Shown: piece by piece, positions 12,259 to 24,915 of the stretch
Layout: every line of letters begins with the position of its first letter
How positions within the stretch are numbered: the stretch's first letter is position 1
Assembly: GCA_958295665.1 (NCBI GenBank)
Contig: OY282558.1
Location: forward strand, 114,070,838 to 114,134,837
Direction of reading: 5' to 3'
Length of the DNA: 64,000 bases
Origin: Tipula vernalis
Taxonomy: Eukaryota; Arthropoda; Insecta; Diptera; Tipulidae
Made by a program: the position numbers and the translations under genes
Notes under the pieces: model-generated
Databases searched by the model: none
What the model saw: only the letters and a program-made list of their open reading frames with translations
Told to the model about the DNA's origin: nothing

Positions 12259-12459
12259 CACATTGACTGCCACCATACGAAAGAAATGATTATAAAAATG
12301 CAAAAATGGAAGTATTTTCACATTCGAATCCAAACCAAAAACCCGCATTCGCGATTTTAGAAGATTGTACTACGTACGTAATCTAACTTTATGCTTAGAA
12401 ATTTTCAATAAAAGTCGCGAACGTGTGACCGTCACGGGGGTCACGTGGCAGTCAATGTG
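12259..12459. mobile_element. piggyBac-type MITE (201 bp, TTAA target)
   Basis: Perfect 15-bp terminal inverted repeats CACATTGACTGCCAC (12259-12273) and GTGGCAGTCAATGTG (12445-12459) are flanked on both sides by TTAA (12255-12258 and 12460-12463). TTAA is the obligate, duplicated target of piggyBac transposases. A subterminal palindrome (gtgaccgtcacgggggtcac) sits inside the right end. There is no coding capacity, so mobility would need a transposase encoded elsewhere. Confidence 0.85.
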
Positions 12460-12559
12460 TTAATAATTAAATAAGTAGGGGTGAACAGTTTCCTACATTG
12501 ACACATAGATGGCGCTGTAATAAGTTATCATTATTAAATTTCGAAAAATAATCTTTTAT

Positions 12560-12837
12560 TAATGTCGTTTTCGATTCGCTTTTTCCAGCTCTTTCAAAAA
12601 TCAGTCCATGAATCGATCAAGAAAATCGAATTAATAACAGTTCTAGTGAAAGTAACAGTATTAGTTGTTGATATTAGCAAAAGAGGGGTAAATCTGACAA
12701 AAAATCGAGATTTGTAACCGAGTAAAAATTTTGCGCGACGGATTGATTTTATTGGGCGAATCGAACAACTTAACAGCAGATAAATCAATCGATTGCGTCA
12801 TAGATTGAATTTTTTTGGCGAATCGAAAATGACATAA
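12560..12837. mobile_element. MITE with AATGTCGTTTTCGATTCGC termini
   Basis: Left end 12560-12579 (taatgtcgttttcgattcgc) and right end 12818-12837 are inverted copies over 20 bp with two mismatches. The element is about 278 bp with no transposase. The minus-strand frame 12594-12788 lies inside it and is probably meaningless. A related terminal motif occurs at 8072. Target duplication is uncertain, possibly TA. The superfamily is not assigned. Confidence 0.65.
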
Positions 12838-13990
12838 GTAGTAAATATTTCAAATCTCGTTGGAACTCTGACAGTTCTCACGCAGAAAAAATATGGCGGA
12901 TTTACAGTGATATAATAAATCGGGTTAATTGTTTACATTTTATGTTGTAAGTATTTGTATTTGTTGTTTACCGTGAAATTTTTTGGTTAGGTTTTTATTT
13001 ATATTATATTATTTTATTTTATTATTTATACGTTATAACATTTTTAATAACAAAATGTTTTTATAAATTTAATTTATAAGAATCACTTACACTTTTGAAA
13101 TGAATAATTAATTCGATAACATAAGAATTAAAGCAATTTAACAAATACATTTAAAAATGATTTCTCTTTTTTATGTTGTTGTGGTTTTGTTCGATATGAA
13201 TGATATTTGTTTATTTATTTTTCTTAGACCGTGCCAAAATTAAATATTGACATTGTTTCCATAGGCGTGCAATTTTTTTATACACCTATTAATTTTCACA
13301 TGAAAAATGATTGTAATAATGAATGATTGAAACTGAAATATAATACATTTTAACGATTATTTATTATTTTATTTAGGTTTACTATCTAAACTAAATGCAA
13401 CTAAGTAAATCAGATTATTTTGATTAAATCACCTTTTTGTTTTAAATTAGTTTTGTCAATTATTTTTAATTTGTTGGATCAAAGAATAATAAATTTTACA
13501 GTAAAATTTGAAAGACTTTTGTTATAATATTTGAAATATTTTAAATCACACAAAAATTCCTAAGTAGCGGTATTCAATAATAAATATTTTAAATTTTTTT
13601 GACAAATGAAAAGCGTTGTATGTTTTCCACTCCAAGATTGCTTCGACTCCAATATATGTATGGCCTAAAATTGCTTCGGAAATGTAGTTAAATAGATCTT
13701 TACATAAATTACATCGTCCATAATTTCGAATCTAATACCCTAGACAGATTGTGATTTAATAAATCCGATGTTAGCGTTTAGCTTAAACTGAATTCACTAA
13801 ATCTGTTTTACGTATTAGAATAACATCCAATAAATGCAGATCCACTTAAATATTGTAAAAATGATTTAAATCTATAATTTTTTTTTAAAAAAACAGGTTG
13901 ATTTAAATCTGATAAAAATCAATGATTTAATTCATTCTCATTCTGACTGAAGGCTGCGCAAAAGAATGGATAAATTTGAAATTCGTATTC
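12838..13990. other. AT-rich spacer
   Basis: No gene or repeat structure recognised. Confidence 0.5.
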
Positions 13991-13995
13991 AAACA

Positions 13996-14270
13996 ATCAA
14001 TGGAGAGTATTATATTGCGTTATTGGAAACTATCTTTCTTCAAGACAATGCACCCGCTCACAAATCAACAATAATAATGGCACAATTGCATCAATTACGC
14101 ATATTTTGAAGTGTTATAAAAATCGCTTTACAAGAAAAGTATTGAAATGTTGTAAAATCGTTGGATAAAGTGTATTAGGTTAAGAAGAGACTATATTGAA
14201 AATTAAATAAAAACGGTGCCAAAAGTTGTACTTTATTATCAATATACATAGGCAACTTTTCAGCCGGAGT
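13996..14270 (+). pseudogene. mariner transposase C-terminal remnant
   Basis: The plus strand reads IFLQDNAPAHKSTIIMAQLH at about 14029-14095. This is the second catalytic Asp block of mariner (HQDNAPAH). A broken piece at about 14155-14210 resembles the RWxKCIxxxGDYIE ending of mariner transposases (here RWIKCIRLRRDYIEN). The region between them, including the third catalytic residue, is lost. 'ggcaacttttcagc' after the stop would fit a degraded inverted-repeat end. Inactive. Confidence 0.8.
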
Positions 14271-14426
14271 AGTATTTCGAAAATTTTATAAAACTAAAGG
14301 GAAATATAATTATCGCTAATTCTTGAAGATTTCTTTGAATTTGTTGCTATTGAATACCAAATTATTTATATCAAGCAGTAAGTAATACTAAAATTGTAAT
14401 TGTTTTGATCACAAGCAAACATAATC

Positions 14427-14896
14427 ATGAACCAAGAAGACTACAATCACGAGTTAAAAATCATAAAAGAAGTAGCGAGCAGTAATGGATACGATGAAAT
14501 TATGATTGAAAAATGAATCACAAATTTATACAATAACAATATACAAGATCACTCACTACAATGAAAACTGAAAATGAGGAGAAAATCGTCAAATCTATAA
14601 CAATACATAACGACAGATCGACAAATAATATAATCACAAATACATTCAGACAACACAAATACACATTAGCATTTATAACGTCTAATGAAATTGAAAAACG
14701 AATAAACACACGCAACACAAACTTCGAATGTCAAGCAGACCCGGAGAAATTTCAAAACAAGGTTTACATTACAGAACATGTAAAAGAAATTGGTAAAAAC
14801 AATATAAAACCCAACTTTGCACACCACTTAAAGCATGAAAAACACAATTACACAAGTTACGGGGTGACAACCTACAAATATTGCACAAAATTCTAA
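14427..14896 (+). pseudogene. Penelope-like retroelement C-terminal fragment
   Basis: The fragment begins MNQEDYNHELKIIKEVASSN and GYDEIMIEK, a layout found at the end of the reverse transcriptase of Penelope-like elements (…YNKE…IK..A..NGY….I). After stops it continues in the frame at 14561-14896, with HKYTLAFITSNEIEKRINT followed by EHVKEIGKNNIKPNFAHHL. That is reminiscent of the RFxEHxxxI…FAxHL tail of the GIY-YIG endonuclease. The GIY…YIG core itself is not visible. Composition is K/N-rich like the background. I regard the family call as likely but not certain; a search against Penelope endonuclease profiles would settle it. Confidence 0.5.
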
Positions 14897-16130
14897 GAGG
14901 GGAAATACTTAACCTGTTAGAAGAAATATAAATATACCAAATTAGAAATAACCCTTTCTTATTGAATGATAAAATGTCCCACAATGACATCTATGAAATT
15001 TAGTTCCATCTCAAAATCCAATTTTAAAATTAAATTTTTTTAAAAAGTGACAAAGGACAAGTGGCTCGAAATGAATCTTTTTAAATAAATACATAAAAAT
15101 AAATTATCACTATAAGAAAATAAAATGTTTTGCATGCCAAAAAAATCAAAAACACAACAAAAAGCAAACTAAGTATTTGCCACAAAAAATCACCATTATT
15201 TTGCCGTTTTTTTGATGCACATCAAAACAGAAAAATGGACATTTTTTCATCAATTTGCACTAACACCAATAAGGAAAAGAAACGTCAATTTTTGTAGAAA
15301 CGTCAAATTTGTAGATTTATGTAATGTTATGATGGAGTTAGTGAATTTAGAAAATTATTATGTTTTATTGGATGGAAATAAAAGGTTTTATAATACTACT
15401 TAAACTTCATAATACTTAATAAAAATTCACAACGAAACGCTTGAAAAACAAATCAAGACGTACATGTCGTGTTATGACATTTTCTATACGCCAAATTAGT
15501 GAATATAAAACCAGTTTATTATTACCAATACAAATAAAAAAAACCGTCAATTTTGGTTGAAACGTCAGGTTGTTCTTTTTGGATCATAAAATTCCAGTAA
15601 ATTTGAAATAGCAAAAAGAAAACGACATCAGTTTTCCGTATACCAATGACAATAAATTCGATTTGGATCGCTTTACTTATTGGATGTAAGTACTAATTCC
15701 ATTTTTGTATTAGACTAATTTTAAAAGGATTAAAATTACGATTTAAGCTTACATAGCTATTTACTAATATTTTTTTTTTTTTTTAATTAAAGCACCTTCT
15801 TAGTTCTTACTAAAAATTAATATTGATTCCCTCAGCTTCAGCAGAAAAAATTTTGACTTTTTCATAATTTTATTAAAATGAAACACTATTTTGAGGATTT
15901 TTATTCAGCTAAGTACTGAAAACCTACAAATCAAACATTCATTTCACTAAAAAGCATTTAAACTTAGAATGTTTTGATTCTGGAGCAGGATATTCTGTTA
16001 ACCAATTTCTTATACATTCATACAAATTTCCATTAAGAATAAAAATAAAATTACGATTATACTTTGATAATATTGTAAAAATATTGAAGTCTTTGTTAAT
16101 ATTGTAAAATGTTTAATTTGTAAACAAACT
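14897..16130. other. AT-rich spacer with repeated AAACGTCA words
   Basis: The word (g)aaacgtcaattttt/aaacgtcaaatttg recurs at about 15280-15310, with a relative at 15542-15570 (accgtcaattttggttgaaacgtca), a loose tandem/dispersed pattern. The frame 15212-15403 covers one copy and is not a credible gene. A T run lies at about 15772-15784. Confidence 0.4.
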
Positions 16131-16317
16131 CAGGAAGCCTATTATGAAATTTATCCGATATCGTAAAATCTGATCCACTGCGGATATTCATAATTAATGA
16201 AACTACAAAACGAATAATGCGAGCGATTAATTTTCTTTTTTATTTAATTACAATGACTTAAGTCAATATGAACATAATGTAGGTAATTATCGGATAAATT
16301 TCATAATAGGCCCTCCC
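16131..16317. mobile_element. MITE with 24-bp perfect inverted repeats
   Basis: Arms 16137-16160 (gcctattatgaaatttatcc plus gata) and 16288-16311 are exact reverse complements. Outside them the ends read CAGGAA and CCTCCC, compatible with CAGG-type hAT-like termini, so the element is about 187 bp. No coding sequence and no certain target duplication. Confidence 0.7.
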
Positions 16318-16904
16318 CATTTAATACAAGAATATGCCACCTCAAAAGTTTCTACATTTTTACCTCGTAGGACTATCTGTCGAAATTTGGTTCAAATAAC
16401 CAGGTTAACCAGATTGTGGCATTGCGCTGAACCAAGGAAGATTAACAGAAAACGTAGGTACTAACCATTTTTATCAGTTAGTATCATTTTAAAATTTAAT
16501 AGATATACCGGCATTCTTTCTTCCTAAGTCAGACTTAGGGCTTCAGCACACAAACGACATACTTGTACGATCGTTTTGTTTCACACATGGTTAGGACATT
16601 CAAAAATATTGAAACGTTTAGCACCATTGCTAAAGGCCCGATCTCACAATTCAATTTTAGTTGTGACGATTTGTGGACGAGATTTGTCTGGAAATTGAAC
16701 AGTAAGACCGGGCATTATTACATTTACAAAGGCTTACAACGTTTAATTGAACCAACAATTGAACAGACAACACTTCATTTTTTTTTGTTTTTTTGATTGG
16801 GTCTTGGAAATGCATCAAAGCAATCCCGACTTTCCAAAAAAATCATTCTCACTTTTACCTCTCTAGTAAGATATATAATCAAAGAACAACATTGTCGAAC
16901 AGCC

Positions 16905-17150
16905 TATCCTTCAACATCGAGTGACAGTTAGGTGTGGTTTTTGTGCAGGGGGGATTGGATCGTATTTTTTGAAAATGAAGCAGGTGCCACCGTTACCATG
17001 AATGGATTACGTTACCGAACCACGCTAGTTATTTATGGTCAACGCCATTGCTCAACAAATGATTCAAGCACTGAAGGACAATTTCCGAGCAGTGATTGAA
17101 GAAATTGAGCATGATGGAACATTGCCTAAAAAGTTCACCCCGAAATAATC
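16905..17150 (+). pseudogene. IS630/Tc1-mariner-type transposase with internal deletion
   Basis: The plus strand (about 16902-17030) reads VTVRCGFCAGGIGSYFFENE, continuing AGATVTMNGLRYRTT. This is the VxWCGFxxGGIIGPFFFENE block of an insect mariner-related family, located around the second catalytic Asp region. It is followed after only a few codons by MIQALKDNFRAVIEEIEH, a block normally near the C-terminus. Everything between them, including the catalytic DD(E/D) portion, is missing. This is a deletion derivative and inactive. The ORF at 16563-16796 upstream shows no domain. Confidence 0.7.
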
Positions 17151-20100
17151 ATGAAGTTTGTACTTTGGATTCAAATAAAAACATCACAATTAGGGAGTAA
17201 ACCTGCACTAATTTACGTAGTATCAATTTTATTATCACGAATTTTATCATTTAAGTAGTAAGTACCAATTTTATCATCACGAGTTGTGCCTAATCTTGCC
17301 AATCTGTTGGGTTTATGACCAATCAGTCAGGATGCTACTACGTCCTTATCTTTATTTGAACGTTCAAGCCTAATGTTCTCAAAATAAGAACCTATTTACA
17401 CTTGAGTTTTAAATGAAAAATGTTTTTTTTGTTATAGAGTTCCATAATTCTTTCACATAATTGAAACACGAATTACATATGTATTTAAACAATTTACAAA
17501 CAAACACATAACATGGTAATTCTAAAGTAATTAGTATTACCATTTATTGGTTAAAATAACAGGTATTTCATTATTTTATTGAACCTCAGGCTATTTTTAA
17601 TCTAAACACTCATGTTGCGCAGTTAAAAATTTAGACTTAATTTCCCACAAACCACTTCTTTGCAAATTAACCCACTTGATTAACACATTAATTGTTTTAC
17701 AGTAAACCCCCCACACAACACAATAAAATAAAAAAAACGAAGCCATCCGATACCTAAGCCGAGCTCCACTGCTATATGTTTAGAGGTTTCACGAATCATA
17801 AATCTACCACTCCACTGTAATCACATTCGGTGTTCGTATTTTTTTTTTCCATTCATATCACTTATCACAAGCACAAAAGAAAAGCACAAAATCCAAAACA
17901 TCGATTATTTGCGAAGCCAAGGCCATGAAAAATGCAGTTTTTCGTTCCTCATTTTGTTTTTAGCCTTCGATGATGATGACGACTACGGCGTCGACAACGA
18001 CTACACCTACAAAAAATACTGCACTCGCATATTATCGAAAATCAAGACGTCGTGTGTACGAAGAAAAACTCAAATCAAAAAATTTTCTTTGTTCACTTTC
18101 AAAAACACTCAAACACAACATACAGAGAGTAGAACACAGAATTTTGAAATTTTCCACTCGCTTGTGTCTTATAAATAATAATACCTAAAATCAATGAGAT
18201 TGATTCAAGACACATAGGAAAGAAAATCACAGCGCTGAGCGATTAAAGTGCTCACACCAATAATTTCTTCTTATTATTTACGTCTTATATATTTTCTTAA
18301 AACTTTTTTTTTTTTTACCTCGATTGGACGAACACGTCACAATGTAAAAAGACAACGGTATTTAATCCATTTTTATTTCTTCGTCTAATATATACGTCTT
18401 ATGCTTCGTATATAATATGTATTTCTTTAAAACACAAAACACAATTTTTTTTTATATCTTTATATTTTTATACGTTATGTACTTCACTTATTTATTTTTA
18501 AATTTATTTCTTATATACATATATATAAAGAAGTCACAAACACTTAAATCACAAATTTACACAAAATTTTCTTATTTATTCACTTATATTTATAATATAA
18601 AACATACACAATTTATTTATTTATTTAATTATAACACATATAAACCGTAATTTTATATTTTATTCTTATATACACCTTATTTATATTTATAACTTAAAAC
18701 AAAAGAATTTATTTTTGACACTTAACAAAAATTTTTTTTTTTTTTTATTTAATTTTTTGTTTCACTATTTTACTTACAGACACTTAAACAAAAATTAATT
18801 ACACAAAATTTGAGATGGATTTTTAATTAACACGAATTAAATTTAAAAAAAATATTTTTTTTATAATTTTTTTAATTTATTTAAATTAATATTACACAGA
18901 AGTAAATAAACGCAGTTTACCACCTCAAACGATTTCACTCAACTGACAGAAAAAAGGAAACGAAAAATGTATTTTTTATGCGATCGGAAACCGAAGAAAA
19001 GAAAATGAGAGAGAATTTGGTAAACGAAATTAGCCGAAATACAAAATTTTATTTTTATTATTAAAAAAGAGGGGAGTACTTTTACAAACACAAAAGAAAC
19101 TTGAATTTTAAACGTACCGACTATTTTAGGTTGTCTCGTAACGAAATTGACTATAGTTTAGAAATTAATTAATCTTGATTTAATTACAGCAACAATATAA
19201 GTATGTATGTACACAAAACAGGGAAGAGTTGTTAATATATTATGGTATTGTCTCGTTTCGTTAGTATTCATGACTTAAATGTGTTGGAACGAGACGAATG
19301 AATAATTGTAAATAACAGTAATATTAAGCTTTGTTATTTGTTTAGTACGTATGTATGTATAGATTTGTAAATATGAATGAATAAAAGGTCATGCGGGAAA
19401 TTATAGTGTGCGCCTAAGATTAAAGTAAGAAGACCGTGATTTCTTTCGAGTAGTTTTGAAGCTGCGGAACGAATGTGTAAAATAATTATCACCTTGATGA
19501 AATTATGCTAATTATTGTTTGGGAATTTATTCAGTCGGTTGATAAATTTTATTATTATCATAGTATAAAACTAGTCCATTTGCTCTATTAATTCGTCACG
19601 GTTAAAAAAGCACTGATAACATATAATAGGTGCCATTGGTCATATTGTACAAGGTTAGTAGAAAGATTGCCAAGTTCTGTACAGTCTACTATGACTATTT
19701 ATAATCTACGTCACATTTTGAAATTTTTTGTATTTTGAAAATTTATTGTTAAATAGGTACCTATTCGATTTTATCGAGAAAATATCAATCTACTTTTATA
19801 TTTTTGCCAAGCTTTGCGGATTTTTCCTTTTTATCACACAGAATACGTTATGATTTTGCAGAGGTTCATACAAAGCCAACATCTAGGCTAATCTTCTCAC
19901 TGTTTAACTTTCGTATCATCCTAATAATCCTGTCACACACTAAGCCAAATCCCCATACGTAGGCATATCAAGCCTTTGTCTCTATATTCATTGTTGTTGT
20001 TCATATGATCCATTTTATTACTTTTGTAACTTTTACAAAAAGGAAATACAAGAGAAGAAACAAATTTTCATACCTCCCCTTATTGTTGTTGTTGTTGTCG

Positions 20101-22440
20101 TAAATTTTCCGTTTTTAAATCAAATGAAATATTCAAACAGGTGTTTTGCTCTGTGTAGAAAGAGAGACGAATTTCCATTTAATGATTTTAATTTCACGAA
20201 TTTATTTTTTATCATTCATTGATAAATGGAAAATAAAAATCACAAAAAAAAAGTTTATAAGAATAAAATATTCTGTTCTCACGGTTGAAGGTCATGGTTG
20301 AAAAATAAAATAAAATTGTTTGCGTACGATTATGGGTGTGAGTAGGATTGAATTAGGCTGTAACTCGTTTTTTTAAGTACCTATACCATATATTAAGGAT
20401 TAATGATGTTAAGCGACGTTATAATATATTTATAAGTTAATACGGGGTTATTAAACCCGTTTACGTAATTATGTTGGTATATAATCAGAGATTGATAACC
20501 TAGCGTGAAATAAGGTGCCAATCGGCTGATAAGCATATAATATGTATGTGTTTATGACATACCATGCCATGATCTTGAATAAAACACAAACACTTGTTTT
20601 ATTCATAAAACAAACTGTCTGTTAATCGATACAACCTTACAACATACACCTTTACCACCAAATTGACCTAAAAAGCAATTCCAACACCTTGTTAAAATTC
20701 CTATAATGCCAGTCCACAGCCATCATTTTGTCATTTATTATACAACACACAACGAATCGACATAAACACGATGGAAAAAATAAAAAATAAACAGTAATAG
20801 CGTAATAAAAAATGCGCGATTAAAAACCGCGTTAGTGTAGGTTACTATGTATTAAACTGTAGTAGTATATAATATACAGTATAATATACACAAAAAGATC
20901 GCGGCGCGCATCACAAATTAAAAAGCCGCAAGAATTTTAACTGTCTGTTGTTTTATTTGCGAGTTTATAATACAATTCTGTTACTTGGATAATATGTGTA
21001 TGTCATATTGCACAATTAACATATTGAATGGGCATGATCCGCTTGATGGAATTGAATATCAACGCATAACACCTCATTCATTTTAAGTTGTAGCAAAGGT
21101 ACAACACAAAATTATCTTTAGTAATTTTGTATGTTTTTCAATTGTATATATGGAATCATGTATTTCCACATACAAAAACAAAACAAAACCAGTTCAGGTG
21201 GAGCACGAAAATGTAAAGGCTTTGTTGAAAATATCACAACAAAACATAATCAAAAACCATTGAACTTTTATTTATTTATTTATCGGTTTCAAATAACTAA
21301 AGCTACATTTCTGAAGAATTTCGTTTTAGCCAATCACAATGTAAATCCAAATTATGTAATTTAGCAGATGGTTCAAATTTTAAAAAGTAATCTTTATTAA
21401 TGTGCACCCAAAAATAGAAAATGTATACCTGTAAGATCTTTGATATGGAAGAAAATTAAATAATTTAGGCTGCGGACCAATTTTCGGGTAAACCTTTTTC
21501 AACCATATTATTGTTGAAGATTTTTCTTTAAATCATTCAAAATTGATCAATGCTTTCAGGAGCGCTTAAAAACAAAAATTGTAACAAAGGTTGTGACAAA
21601 AATTGTGAGGACATAGGTGATCTTATCTTGATTTGATTAATTTTTCGCGGCAATTACGATTCATTTGTTGCTTCCTCAGCTTTATCTTAAATAATTAACC
21701 ATCATTGTCTGTTACAGTGGCGTTTAATTTTTTGGCTCGAATTTAAACATCAAATTGGCTACCCCTTATCCTACAAATTTTGCACTCGTGTTTTACAATG
21801 GCGGCATAATTTACGGTTCAATTTTCCATAACACTTTCATTATTGACCTAACCAACTAACCACCTATTAACTTAACCAAATTTTTGTTGGTGATTCGCAT
21901 TTCATTCTAATATGTAAAACATTATTGATCGAATGTTTAGTTGGTGATCCAACAAAGGTTTTATTATTATTATGTTTTTGCTAATTATTTTACGTTCACG
22001 CACAGTATTTTCGTAAGTGTTTTAGTCGCATCCAGAGTTCTCTCTGAACGTAATTCATTTGTCCCATAACTTTTTTTTTTTTAAATCGCAAGCACAATCA
22101 TAAGATTTACTCGCAATTGCTTCAATATTTCGGTATGTTGAATCTATATTGTTTGGATAAACAAATCTTAATCCTGTCAATTCCTTTCCTTAAAATCTTC
22201 AACTATAAGTATCGCACAATTTTATCTTAATTTTTCAAATGGGTTTCCTTTCTTCAAGTGATGTGAGGTGGTATCTGCCTGAAAACATGCATGGCTGCTA
22301 CGAAATTATTTAGTAAAATTTAATTCAATATATACATTACAATTATACTTACAAAATCAAATTAAGATTCACAATATCGGAAATGGAACCTACAAGTTTA
22401 CGAATGATTTCAGAAAATCTGGAAAATGATGAATTCCTGA
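17151..22440. other. Very AT-rich, apparently gene-free stretch
   Basis: Contains long T/A runs (18300-18320, 18728-18748), near-pure AT sequence from about 18400 to 18900, and (GTT)n at about 20080-20098. Overlapping frames at 17909-18188 (both plus) and 18417-18650 are compositionally biased (Thr- or Phe/Tyr-rich) and have no recognisable domain. I cannot support a gene here. The 17.6-18.3 kb part is slightly less AT-rich and could be untranslated or promoter sequence. Confidence 0.45.
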
Positions 22441-23546
22441 TTGAATGTGAAATTCGTGATTTACGAAATTAGACGCGCAATTAGCTAATGAATTCAATTT
22501 GCATCTTAGAGCTTAAACACTTGCATCTAACATCACAACATTTATTAGCTCAAACAAACTCCAAAAAGATGAAAACTTCGACTTCTCTCGCCCAAGCTGT
22601 TCACAGTGCACAGCTCCTCCGATTAAATGTTCCCGGACTCTTGCTACCGCCTCGTGCTAGACTCGTAACAGGGGTACATGTTATAGGGCAATCAGACGGC
22701 GAAGCCAGCTTCTGCTCCTTCAAACTGACTTGTAATCTTCCCACCTTTCCGACTGTTGCCATTCGGGTGCTCTTTATATAGAAGTTTCCGATCCTTGCCG
22801 TTTTTCTCTTGCTGCAACATCTTAGCTCGTTGCCTTAAAACATTTGTCCCGACCATTCGATGCTCACCTGAATAAAAGGTGGCAATCTTCTCCCTCCTTC
22901 TATTATTTCACGACAGTCCCTTGAGATGTGACCCACCTTGTTACAATTCCAACAGCTAAGCCTGCGCTTTCCGATTATTATTACCATCCGCTCGATGTTC
23001 TCGTTGGTGTTTAAATTCATATGGCGTCTGCACAGCCTCGTTCATTAATGCACAAGCGACGATTTCCGCGAAAGTTACTTTAGGTAACACTCCGGTTGTA
23101 ATTTTTCGTCAACTTGTTGAACCTCCGTTTTGAAAAGTTGAACTTCCGTCCCTAACTTTTGGTCAACCTGTTGAATCTACATTGTTCACGATTTAGCTGC
23201 TTAATCTCACCCAACTGTTGTTTCATTTCGTGTTTAATTTCTTGGTTAAACTGATTTTGTTGTTCCAACTATCGTTTCATTTCTTGGTTTGACTGCTCTC
23301 CTTGTTGCGTCATCTGATTTTTAATTTCTTAAAATCGAATCTTCCAGTAGGTGCTTGTGTTGTTTCGACCAATATTTGTGTATTATCTTCAGTCTTCTCT
23401 ACCGTTGCCACATCCATTACCACGCATTTACTACCATCAGTGGCAAAACCCCGTTTCTCAAGTTCCTTTTTTAATTCTGGAACTCTTAATTCGGAGATAA
23501 TCGTTTTCTTTCTTTTATTATTCGCAATCCCACCGCTGTCACCAAT
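22440..23546 (-). pseudogene. gypsy-family gag fragment (minus-strand copy)
   Basis: Read on the minus strand directly after the LTR at 23547-23934. A primer-site-like attggtgacagcgg is followed by a SAP-like N-terminus (LRVPELKKELEKRGFATDG). Then comes a Gln/Lys-rich coiled-coil-like repeat region (NQEIKHEMKQQLGEIKQ) with stops. A zinc knuckle CWNCNKVGHISRDC lies at 22835-23020. SAP domains and zinc knuckles bind nucleic acid, here presumably element RNA. The same SAP and coiled-coil layout occurs in the plus-strand copy at 24.9 kb. The frame is broken, no ATG is seen at the expected start (ACG instead), and no pol or second LTR follows. The element is truncated near 22.44 kb. Confidence 0.8.
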
Positions 23547-23934
23547 TGTTACGAATTTGCATTATCAATCAATATTGCCAACGAATTTATTTATGTTACA
23601 GAAAAATTATTACAACACAATTTAGTAACGATAATCCACAAAATCACTTTACTTTAATATTCGGACAATTTTACTGATCACTTATAATTTTTAGTTTGTA
23701 CTAAATCAATTTTTAATTCCTAATACTTTCGGTTACCAAAAACCAATAATCCAATTCGTCTTCGTTCGCCTTTTTATATGCACAAACCAAACTTCTAGAA
23801 ATTTCATGACTTTTCCAGTAACAATAGTCTAGAAACATTTAGAAAGTTTTATCATGGAAAATTCCATTTTAGTACAGTAAACATTGAGCTATTAATTTAA
23901 CTTACTCTATTACACCCTAGGTGTCACCGTAACA
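23547..23934 (-). repeat. 5' LTR of the minus-strand gypsy fragment (388 bp)
   Basis: On the minus strand it begins TGTTACGGTGACACC and ends GTAACA. It shares with the LTR at 24475-24888 the phrases TGTACTAAAATGGAATTTTC-like, TATAAAAAGGCGAACGAAG and AATTCGTTGG. The TATAAAAAGG box is a likely core promoter. The start is flanked by ATAT in genomic DNA. Confidence 0.85.
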
Positions 23935-24474
23935 ATATTAAAGATTTAGCTTACGGGCTCATATTTACGCGTTTGAAAATGAAAAGGGTTCAAAGATCGA
24001 AGTTAAAGTTTCTCTAAAATAAATTTCCTATTTAATTTGACGTAAAATAGCCAAAAATTAAAAATGTCACTTACAATTTCGCTGATCGATAATTTTCTCT
24101 ATGCGAAAAATTTAAAATGTCAAAACTCTAAAAATATCTGTGATTTCTTCCTGAGTAAAAATGTTCGTTAAACATTTATTTAGCTCGGGCATCGTTAAAG
24201 CTTTTATAATAAAATAGATAAAGAGCCCTAAACCGAAAAACAAAACAACTAAAAACAATTTTCAACGCCAAAAATTATTTGTGTCTAAGGTTTAACTAAT
24301 CTATTTCGTATATGTACTCTCTTCTGACTGGAAATACTCCTCTGAAAAGTTTAAATGCACTCCGTTTAAAGTTTACGGAACGACAGCACTGGTCTTGATT
24401 GATTGATTGAAATGTCAACCTCTGTGGAAAATAAAATTGTTTTACTCTTAAAGTTGATTTACTACAAAAAATAT
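23935..24474. other. Spacer between two divergently oriented gypsy copies
   Basis: 540 bp with no recognisable gene. It separates the start of the minus-strand LTR from the start of the plus-strand array. Confidence 0.5.
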
Positions 24475-24888
24475 TGTGGCGGTGACACCTGGGGTGTGAT
24501 AGAATAAGTTAAATTTTACTGTACTAAAAGGAATTTTCTATGATAAAACTGTTCTAAATGTTTCTACACTATTCTTACCGGAAAAGTCATGAACTTTCTA
24601 AAAGTTTGGTTTGTGTATATAAAAAGGTGAACGAAGTCGAATTGGATTATTAGTATTTGGTAAGCGATAGTGTGCGAAAACTGTTTTAGTGCAAAATAAA
24701 AAGTAAAAGTGATCAGTAAAATTGTACGAATAATTTATATAAAGTGATTTTGTAAATTATAATTAATAAATTGTGTTGTAATAATTTTTGTGTGAAATAA
24801 ATAAATTCGTTGCTGATAAATTGAATTGATTTTGTTTTATTCATAATCCAGTGATAGGAACCTTGATTGACAAGGCAAAAATGTAACA
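24475..24888 (+). repeat. LTR1 of the gypsy array (414 bp)
   Basis: Begins TGTGGCGGTGACACC and ends ATGTAACA, with a TATAAAAAGGTGAACGAAG promoter-like box near 24618. It is followed at once by attggtgacagcgg, the candidate tRNA primer-binding site, also seen next to the minus-strand LTR. Relative to LTR2 and LTR3 it carries a short extra segment (ctaaatgtttct). Confidence 0.9.
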
Positions 24889-24915
24889 ATTGGTGACAGC
24901 GGTAAGATAAAGAAA

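Noticed and set aside
17909..18188. Two overlapping plus frames of 72-89 codons, one Thr-rich
   Set aside because: Overlap each other in different frames, biased composition; a first exon or uORF is possible but nothing supports it.
22488..23625. Plus-strand frames 22488-22781 and 23302-23625
   Set aside because: They are antisense to the minus-strand gypsy gag and its LTR edge.
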